From assembly GCA_002099365.1 (NCBI GenBank), contig MSED01000001.1, positions 1,922,001 to 1,986,000 on the forward strand: a stretch of 64,000 nucleotides of DNA. Reading direction: 5' to 3'. The notes beneath the pieces are model-generated. The model saw nothing but the letters and a program-made list of their open reading frames with translations, had not been told where the DNA came from and did not search any database. Within the stretch, counting starts at the first letter, position 1. Each line of letters opens with the position of its first letter. The position numbers and the translations under genes were made by a program. This document shows positions 57,544 to 64,000 of the stretch, in pieces. This stretch comes from Phialophora verrucosa (taxonomy: Eukaryota; Ascomycota; Eurotiomycetes; Chaetothyriales; Herpotrichiellaceae).

Positions 57544-58261
57544 ATGAATCCACACCAGAAGAACAAGATTGACATCAGCGTATGTCGTACATACACTATA
57601 AACTCCACAGGCTGAAGGCATGGCCCGGCTAACATGCTTTCTTAGAAACTGTCGGCGGACGAGCAGCGTTTATTCAGGCTCTATGGCAAGCTACCAAACA
57701 AGAAGGATCTGCTGCAGAACAAGTTGAAGGTACGAGAGCTCACCCCAGGCCTGGGAACTCTCTTTGCCCTCTTCCCCAACACGTCGACTAATGAGCGACA
57801 CATAGGAACGCAAGTACTTCGACTCCGGCGACTATGCTCTCTCCAAAGCCGGCAAGGCCTCCGACACAGGCGTCACCACCATCGGCACCGAACACCCCCA
57901 AGCCGACAACATCCCCCACCTCTCCCCGCTCACACACACGCTCTCCCGCTCCGACAGCATCGCCCCTGGCTCCCCTGGTTCCGGCTCCCTGGGCAACTCG
58001 CCAGAAAATACCAACCCATTGTCTCTCGGCCAGGGCGGCCCACCAGGTGGAATCCATCGCGGGAGTATCAATGGTATTCCGGGCGGAGGGTTGCCGGGCG
58101 CATCGTTGACAAGCCGCAGCCCCGTGAAGGAGAGCAGCTTCCTGGCGAGGAGTGCGAGTATGGACGAGACTGACGGCAAGGAGGCAGACGGACAAGCGGG
58201 ATCTCTGGAGGGGAGCGTCAGCCCGCCGGTGCAAAAGGTCGGCATCCCGATTCGGAGATGA
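57544..58261 (+). CDS. IGO1: Endosulfine Igo1, PP2A-B55 inhibitor
   Basis: Igo1 is phosphorylated by Rim15/Greatwall and then inhibits PP2A-B55, linking nutrient limitation to quiescence, mRNA protection and mitotic entry. Exons 57544..57579, 57646..57729 and 57806..58261 give 191 aa. The core is KLSADEQRLFRLYGKLPNKK, DLLQNKLKERKYFDSGDYAL and SKAG. Ser47 in FDSGDY is the phosphosite. The introns have clean branch sites (GCTAAC before exon 2). The Ser/Pro/Gly-rich C-terminal tail of about 135 residues is longer than in many homologs and carries several SP sites. Confidence 0.96.
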
Positions 58262-59677
58262 GAGCGTGCGATCCCCCGATCACGCAGAGAGGAACGAGTC
58301 CCGACGTGGATGTGAGACGCCCTGGCGGTGTTCGCCTGCGAGACTGCGACCAGGCCAGACCGGTGCTGTGCAATTGACGACATCACGAATCAAACCCCGA
58401 ACCACAACCCCCAAACACAAAACCGAGATATGAGATGCAACTTGAGTCAACACGAGCAGCGAGAGGTCGATTCATTTCGAGATCCCGCCGAGATCCCCTC
58501 CTGGGGACTTCCCACGACACACACCTGAGGCTTGACACCCCACCCTGCTACAACAGTCCTTTCAACACCCTCATTGTCTGTCTATGCGAGCTAAGCTGAG
58601 TTGAGCTGGGCCAGGCCAGGCCGGGCTCTTCGCTCTTCGCTCTTCCGCTTTTCCACCGTGTACCTACCTACAAACCCTCGAGGTCCTGTGTTTTGTTTGT
58701 ACGGAGTTCTGCCCGCCCCCTGAAACAGTACAAGCGCCTGAAAAATTGAAGACCCAAGACTAGGTTTAGGGAAAACGGAAAAATGGAATGCAGAAAACAG
58801 ATAAAACGAATTGCGAGCTTGGGTCGGTACCTTCTCTGGGCCTTGTCTTGCTCTTTGCTCTTTGCTGTATGTATGTGGGATAGGCTAGGATATGCAATTG
58901 TATCATGCTGGAGCTCGGGCACAAGTCTTGAGCTAAAGCGTCCTTCCTTCAAACCCCGAGGCGGGGGTCCTGACTGCATTCGAATTCGACCATATCGTTG
59001 AGCTCGCTGTGTGCTATCCCGTCCGGACAGTTTCGGAGAGGCCCGAAACACGCTCGTTCGTATCCTGTGCTGTGCTGTGCCTGCCAATTGCTACAATACG
59101 CTTCAGACTGCTCCATCCAAAAAACCAACTCGGCTTCGTGGCACGAGTGGGTTGATGCCCTTGCCGTTCTGAATCATCCAGCCTTCGCGTCCGAAGTTTC
59201 ATTGCTTACTCCGAACCGGTGCTTCGCAAGCTGTTGCTTTCCCTGACCCTGATCCCGCCCCGCAGACCATCAAGTGTGACCAGGGTTTCTCACGCGCGCC
59301 GGCTGTACCTCCTGCTAATCTGGACGGTCGGATGGTTGTCGTGTCATGGCTAAGGGCAGCTGTGCCTTTGAGAACTCCAACTCCGATTGCCCCATTATTC
59401 TTGCAGATCGCAACCTTTGTCCATCCGCGCTGCATGGTGAGTGATGCCTGCTGCGGCTCTTCCTGGGGCATTGACCGACAATGCAGTTACATGGAATGGA
59501 ATGGGCCTGTGCGAAAATGCTGCGGACCAAACAATCATTCTGCCCGTGATTCTCCTGCAAATTCGTAAGCTCCCAGGCTGTGCTCACCATTACTCGGTGG
59601 TCGGGATGGCGTCCTGGTAACTGAGTCCATGACGCCTGTGCGAATTGATCACACGTTTCTCTTTTTGCTCCCTTTCA
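58262..59677. other. Convergent spacer, no gene recognised
   Basis: This 1.4-kb spacer lies between two 3' ends. A CTCTTCG tandem run lies near 58626-58646. Frames up to 139 codons show no domain. Confidence 0.45.
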
Positions 59678-61021
59678 TCAATCCACTTTCCAATGCTCGC
59701 CATTGATGTCGTCCTCCTTGCCCAACCATAGCTCAATGGCATAGAGTGTCATTGTGCCGACCAGGTTGACCCACTTCCACAAATTCCCATTCATTGCTGG
59801 CTCGCCGTTGCCGCTCCACCATGCACCAATGGTCTCAGTCAGTCCCGGAGCGTAGCCACCCATGGTGGTCGCAAAGTGCTGCATGAGAAGGCTGGTATAG
59901 ACCGCGATAAGGATGCTGGGCGAAAACCACGACAGAAACGCCAAGAATTGGTTCCCTGCGTTGGTGTCCTCAAGAGATGGCTCCATACTAAGTCCACGAG
60001 GACCGCTTTCATTGATGGCAGGAATGATGCGGGTGGAAGCATAGAACACAAATAGCCGATATCCGAGGGAGATCAGTACGGATGCTGTGACTGCCTTGAA
60101 GGCTGCGGCAACGAAGTCCAAACCATTGACTAATGCACCTGGAAGCGACGACAGGGCCGCCATCAAGGCAGTGTAGGAAGACATGATGATAGGCGGAAAT
60201 GGCGGAAAGTCCGGAGCTGCGGTCGCCATGCCGGCGTCTGCAGGGGAGGCGTTCGGCTTGTAGTCGGTAAAGATTTGGTATATGCAGAGCACAATGTATG
60301 CAAAAAGCAGAGAGGATTCTGTAGCTGTGCCGCGACCCGAGACGACTCCATATCCGCAGAGAAATATGGCCGACGCAATAGCAATGCCGATGAGCATGGA
60401 ATCGAGACTTGAGATGTCGGGGAACTGCAGGACTCTCCAGAGGAAGTAGACCGAACTAGAGACAACTCCTGCGGAAGTGACCAACAGGGTGAGCAGCCAG
60501 GCATCGCTCCATTCGCTCCGGTTGACCAGCCATCGAGTGAACTGGCCGATGGCCTGAATGACTAGTAGACTGCAAAACCCTTCGAGTAGTTGGAAGATTG
60601 GCGACGACCAGCGCAGGAGAATGTCCCAGCTTCCAAGCATAACATTTTCAACCAGGCCTTCTCTTCCGACGATGGACTGCCAGAGGTCCGGATTTGGTGT
60701 GAGAAAGTCTTTGCTTGTTCTGAATGTCCTTTCCACCCAGCCTGAACTGTTGTCTGCGTCAACCGAGAATCTTCCCAGGGCCCAGATGCATAGTATGGGC
60801 AATATCAGCAACTGGAGGCCGCGCAGGATATTCACGATGGCCCTCCTGAAGCTGGATCCATCCGGTGTGGAAAGACGCAATAGGGAGAGGATGAAGTAGA
60901 AGGATGATATCGACAGGGAGAAAGCGAGACCTGCGTCGCGTCCGCCCACATCGAAAGTCAGTGGGATCAGGACAATAATGAGCGTCAGGAAGAGGGTCGC
61001 GGAGAGGGCGCGGAAAAACAT
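59678..61021 (-). CDS. ICE2: ER membrane protein Ice2
   Basis: This 447-aa, single-exon polytopic membrane protein of the fungal ICE2 family acts in ER inheritance, ER-lipid droplet balance and phospholipid synthesis in yeast. The start MFFRALSATLFLTLIIVLIP is the first helix. FDVGGRDAGLAFSLSISSFY, FQLLEGFCSLLVIQAIGQFT, ESSLLFAYIVLCIYQIF, RLFVFYASTRIIPAINESG and FSPSILIAVYTSLLMQHFA match the yeast protein's conserved spans by eye. There are roughly nine to ten predicted helices. The protein is slightly shorter than yeast Ice2 (491 aa) because a middle loop is reduced. The C-terminal NLVGTMTLYAIELWLGKEDD is also typical. Confidence 0.93.
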   Translation of the reverse strand: MFFRALSATLFLTLIIVLIPLTFDVGGRDAGLAFSLSISSFYFILSLLRLSTPDGSSFRRAIVNILRGLQLLILPILCIWALGRFSVDADNSSGWVERTFRTSKDFLTPNPDLWQSIVGREGLVENVMLGSWDILLRWSSPIFQLLEGFCSLLVIQAIGQFTRWLVNRSEWSDAWLLTLLVTSAGVVSSSVYFLWRVLQFPDISSLDSMLIGIAIASAIFLCGYGVVSGRGTATESSLLFAYIVLCIYQIFTDYKPNASPADAGMATAAPDFPPFPPIIMSSYTALMAALSSLPGALVNGLDFVAAAFKAVTASVLISLGYRLFVFYASTRIIPAINESGPRGLSMEPSLEDTNAGNQFLAFLSWFSPSILIAVYTSLLMQHFATTMGGYAPGLTETIGAWWSGNGEPAMNGNLWKWVNLVGTMTLYAIELWLGKEDDINGEHWKVD

Positions 61022-62027
61022 TCGGTCGGCCGCTGGGTAGGACGGTGGCGGGGTGTCGGCAGGGAGTCAATATGCAGTCAGAACAGATTCGCTCGCGCTG
61101 TCATGGGCGCAGATGTTTAACTGTCCCAAGCGTCTGAATGGCTCTTTTGGCTCGAGTACTGCTGCGTCCGCTAAAGGGGCTTTGTATAGTTCGTGGTGAT
61201 CTCGCCGTCTGGATTTTCACATGTCATTCCGATAGTGTTCGCGGTGGAATCTGGGTTGACTTCGCGGTGCCAAAAGAGCGGCGTGTGTAAAATTTTATTG
61301 CCTGGCGACGGGGGAAGTGAAGAAGAGGAAACAAATAGGCAGTCGAAAGAGGAAGTCGCGTGCTACGCGATTTGACTGGCGAAATCAAGGTCCAGAAGGC
61401 CAGCCGGATTTCAAGAAACTCGATCAACAGACGTCAGGTGCCACGTTGTCGGCAAGGCAGCGCAACAGGGCAAAGGCAGGGGAAGCAGGGGAGCTGCAGG
61501 ACCTTGGAAGAATTGTGCTTGCCAAAGTCGCAGCACTCAATCTCTACTTGGAGCTTTTAAGCTACAGCTCAGCGTCGCTTCACACTTCTCTCACCGCAAG
61601 ATAGCCACATGCGCACAACGCAGATTGTAACGTCTCTGGTAGAACTATTAACTAACAATACCCCACCGAGATCTGGATTCCGCCTAGGTCTTCCCCAAAC
61701 AGTTTGGTTCGTGCCGCGGATCGCTACCAGAGAGCCGACGACTTGGAAATGATCGAGGTGAGGCGAGGCGAGGACAGCCAAACCGCGTACTCTGTACGCC
61801 ATCTTGATTCTACACAGTGCGAGAACACCAGGACAGTCCAACGCGCTGCTATATAAAAGGACAGATTCCAAGCACAGAATGATCAACACTCTGCGGGTGT
61901 TCGCCGGATCTCGGTATAACAATAATCCGCCATCTCCCCAGGATTTGGCTGCGATTAAAATATATTTTGGAAGTCTTCCGTGACTTGAAATCCTGCGCAT
62001 CATCACCTTCTTCTTTCAAACTTGCGC
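61022..62027. promoter_or_regulatory. Divergent ICE2/MYG1 region
   Basis: This 1-kb region lies between divergent genes. A canonical TATATAAAAGG at 61850-61860 lies about 170 bp upstream of the MYG1 ATG and is a good candidate TATA box on the + strand. An AAAATATATTTT palindrome is at 61957-61968. Confidence 0.55.
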
Positions 62028-63131
62028 ATGTTCCGTAGATTGACCAAAATGACTACAGAAATAGCAACGAAGCGGCTTAAGGCGAATCCTCCCTTGATTG
62101 GAACTCACAATGGTCACTTTCACGCAGATGAAGCACTTGCAGTGTACATGCTTCGTCTCCTTCCAGAGTACGCCTCGGCTGCCCTTGTCCGCACTCGAGA
62201 CCCAGCTGTGCTGGAGACCTGCCACACCGTTGTCGATGTTGGCGGTGAATATGACGCGTTGAAGAATCGGTATGACCACCATCAGCGAACGTTTGACGTC
62301 GCATTCCCCGACCACAAGACAAAGCTTTCCTCCGCCGGCCTGGTCTACATGCATTTTGGCAAAGCCATTATTGCTCAGCATACCAAACTCCCCATTGACC
62401 ACCCTGATGTCGAGCTTCTCTTCCGCAAACTGTACGATGATTTCGTCGAGGCAGTTGACGCCAACGACAATGGAATCTCAAAATACGACGGATCTAAGTT
62501 GCAAGAGGCGGGTATCGAGCAAAAGTTCAAGGACACTGGTGTCACGCTTGCGAGCTTGGTAAATGATATGAACCATGAAGATCCTCTCACTCTAGGTACT
62601 CCCTCGAGAGCGACTGCAGAACAACCGCAGGCGGAGGAGGACTATCGCTTCTCTCAAGCATCCACATTTATGGGTACGGCCTTCTTGCGCAAGCTCCACG
62701 GTGCTGCCACGGCCTGGCTACCCGCCCGCGCCGTCGTTAAAGAAGCATTTGACCTTCGAAGCGCCGCTCATCCGTCTGGCCAGCTCATGGTACTGCCTCG
62801 TGCTGGCATCCCTTGGAAAGAACACCTGTACAACATTGAGGAGGAAAGCAAGCTCCCGGCAGACAAGCAGATCCTCTTTGTAATCTATCCGGAAAAAGAA
62901 GATCCTGGCTCGAAATGGAGAATCCAGGCAGTCAGCAAGGACTTCTCGAGCTTTGAGAATAGGAAGAGCCTCCCGGAACCATGGCGTGGTGTAAGAGACG
63001 AAGAACTTGACGCCCTCCTGGGCGATGCCGTTGAGAATGGAGCTGTCTTTGTTCACGCCAGCGGCTTCATCGGTGGCCACAAGACTGAAGCTGGTGTCCG
63101 GGCCATGGCCGCCCTGGCCCTGGCGGCGTGA
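62028..63131 (+). CDS. MYG1: MYG1-family 3'-5' exonuclease
   Basis: This 367-aa, single-exon protein is of the MYG1/GAMM1 family (DHH-like metal-dependent exonuclease), which in animals processes RNA in the nucleolus and mitochondria. Conserved metal-binding motifs are IGTHNGHFHADEALA (residues 24-38), VVDVGGEYDALKNRYDHHQR and DDFVEAVDANDNGIS. The C-terminal half has FMGTAFLRKLHGAATAW, LPRAGIPWKEHLYNIEEE and FVHASGFIGGHKTEAGVRAM. The first ATG (62028) adds MFRRLTK, a short basic start. A second ATG seven codons on gives MTTEIATKR. Alternative starts may direct mitochondrial versus nuclear forms. A TATA box lies about 170 bp upstream. Confidence 0.95.
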   Translation: MFRRLTKMTTEIATKRLKANPPLIGTHNGHFHADEALAVYMLRLLPEYASAALVRTRDPAVLETCHTVVDVGGEYDALKNRYDHHQRTFDVAFPDHKTKLSSAGLVYMHFGKAIIAQHTKLPIDHPDVELLFRKLYDDFVEAVDANDNGISKYDGSKLQEAGIEQKFKDTGVTLASLVNDMNHEDPLTLGTPSRATAEQPQAEEDYRFSQASTFMGTAFLRKLHGAATAWLPARAVVKEAFDLRSAAHPSGQLMVLPRAGIPWKEHLYNIEEESKLPADKQILFVIYPEKEDPGSKWRIQAVSKDFSSFENRKSLPEPWRGVRDEELDALLGDAVENGAVFVHASGFIGGHKTEAGVRAMAALALAA

Positions 63132-63905
63132 TCACATGGTCATGTGGCCGGCCTCAGTCGGACGAAGCTTCAATTGAAATATCCTGTTTAAAGACCGCGA
63201 TGGTCTAGACTCCACACGCCATGGCCGTAACTCACCGACTGCTTCTTGCCGTCAAATGGCAACGAAGTGACGCTTTGGGAGCGTGAGGATGCTTAAATCG
63301 ATGCCGTTGCAAAATGCGACAGCCTGTCTGCGTCAGCTCAACGCCCAACCGGGTACAGGAAACCTTGCCGGGGAGGACGATACTTTCATATATGAGCATG
63401 TCGCGCTTTAAACAGTTGGCGACATGCTCCTTCCGAAAGATTCTGTTTCCCCGAAAGCTGAAATGGCGAATGCGGATAAGGAATGGAATTGAAGTTGGAG
63501 GTTGAAGTGAGAATCAGTTCGACGCTGATAAGTTTGGAGGCAGGAGCTTCCTCGTCTGCGCATGCGCGTCTGGGTGACAGCATGATTGCCACACCCCATC
63601 ACATCGTAAAACGGTCGTCCTTCACAGATACCGAGGCCTAGGATACGTACTTCTCTCCTGACAGTTCAGCCAGCAGTGGTATGCACCGCTGACAGTGGAA
63701 CTGCGCCCTGCAACAGCCCGGATTATGTCCGATCCCCGGCCTGTACCCCACACTTTTGCTCCAATGCGAGAGATTCATTCCGATCCGGCATCGTACGTAC
63801 TGCCCACTGTTTAAATTCATGTCAGGTCGCATGGGAGGAACCGACTTATCTTCTCGTCACTAACTTGCCATATACCTGGAATACTCTTGGGACTGGAACG
63901 TCATA
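63132..63905. other. Intergenic, no gene recognised
   Basis: This 774-bp gap lies between two rightward genes. No repeat or RNA gene was noted. Confidence 0.45.
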
Positions 63906-64000
63906 ATGGGAGCGGCTGACAACGATACTCCTTCGGTCATTGTCTCATTCTCCGAGCGTCGAAATGGCACAGTCGCTACCCTGACTATCTCGAATCCCTC
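63906..64000 (+). CDS. 5' end of an enoyl-CoA hydratase/isomerase-like gene (truncated by window edge)
   Basis: Only the first 31 codons are present: MGAADNDTPSVIVSFSERRN, then GTVATLTISNP. The pattern (a short acidic start, a beta-strand ending in LTISNP) is typical of the crotonase fold, where enoyl-CoA hydratase/isomerases usually begin VA.LTLNRP. With so little sequence the family call is tentative. The gene runs off the right edge. Confidence 0.5.
   Translation, partial: MGAADNDTPSVIVSFSERRNGTVATLTISNP

Noticed and set aside
1..64000. CRISPR array, prokaryotic operon or phage system
   Set aside because: Introns, spacing and gene families are eukaryotic. There are no regularly spaced repeats.

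Overview
The window is nuclear DNA of a filamentous ascomycete (Pezizomycotina). Genes carry short GT-AG introns of about 43-173 bp, usually with a CTAAC/CTGAC-like branch site. Their products are typical ascomycete housekeeping proteins: an NRC-2-type kinase, DASH Dad3, Igo1, Ice2, Sfm1, Gde1 and Yvc1. A Eurotiomycetes black yeast (Chaetothyriales) is my best guess, from the style of the protein sequences rather than from a decisive marker. Open frames that begin at GTG or TTG were re-anchored to an ATG, and exons were joined by hand from splice signals, reading phase and family knowledge.

Layout. 0-5.6 kb: YPT6 (-), RSM19 (+), TAF10 (-) and an unknown nuclear-type protein (-). 6.6-20.1 kb, all +: a membrane-anchored histidine-phosphatase-like protein whose catalytic His is Tyr, a large unknown protein, an NRC2/Fpk1-type kinase, and GDE1 (SPX-ankyrin-GDPD). 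20.6-31.9 kb, all -: a rhomboid protease, a serine palmitoyltransferase small subunit, an unknown Cys-rich protein and a FAT1-like acyl-CoA synthetase. 32.5-44.8 kb: DAD3 (+), MRPS5 (-), a 2.5-kb gene-poor gap, PRMT5 (+), a DUF1989 protein (-) and YVC1 (+, ten exons). 45.5-58.3 kb: a five-finger C2H2 factor (+), a RAP1GDS1-like armadillo protein (-), DPM3 (+), XPT1 (-), an NTF2-like protein (+), a fungal transcription-factor-like protein (+), SFM1 (-, five exons) and IGO1 (+). 59.6-64 kb: ICE2 (-), MYG1 (+) and the start of an enoyl-CoA hydratase/isomerase-like gene (+) cut by the window edge.

There is no operon-like cluster, intact transposon, CRISPR array, recognisable tRNA/rRNA gene or biosynthetic gene cluster. 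Themes recur without physical linkage: membrane lipid and glycan supply (FAT1, ssSPT, DPM3, GDE1, ICE2), mitochondrial translation (RSM19, MRPS5), nutrient and cell-cycle signalling (IGO1, NRC2, PRMT5, GDE1) and RNA or protein methylation (PRMT5, SFM1).

I did not find a convincing new multi-gene system. The items most worth checking are the pseudo-phosphatase, a dispersed family of short TACTCGTA/TACCGAGTA-like palindromes confined to intergenic DNA, a 251-codon orphan frame in the gene-poor gap, micro-exons in SFM1 and YVC1, a loop insertion next to the PRMT5 active site, and three conserved-looking proteins of unknown function.
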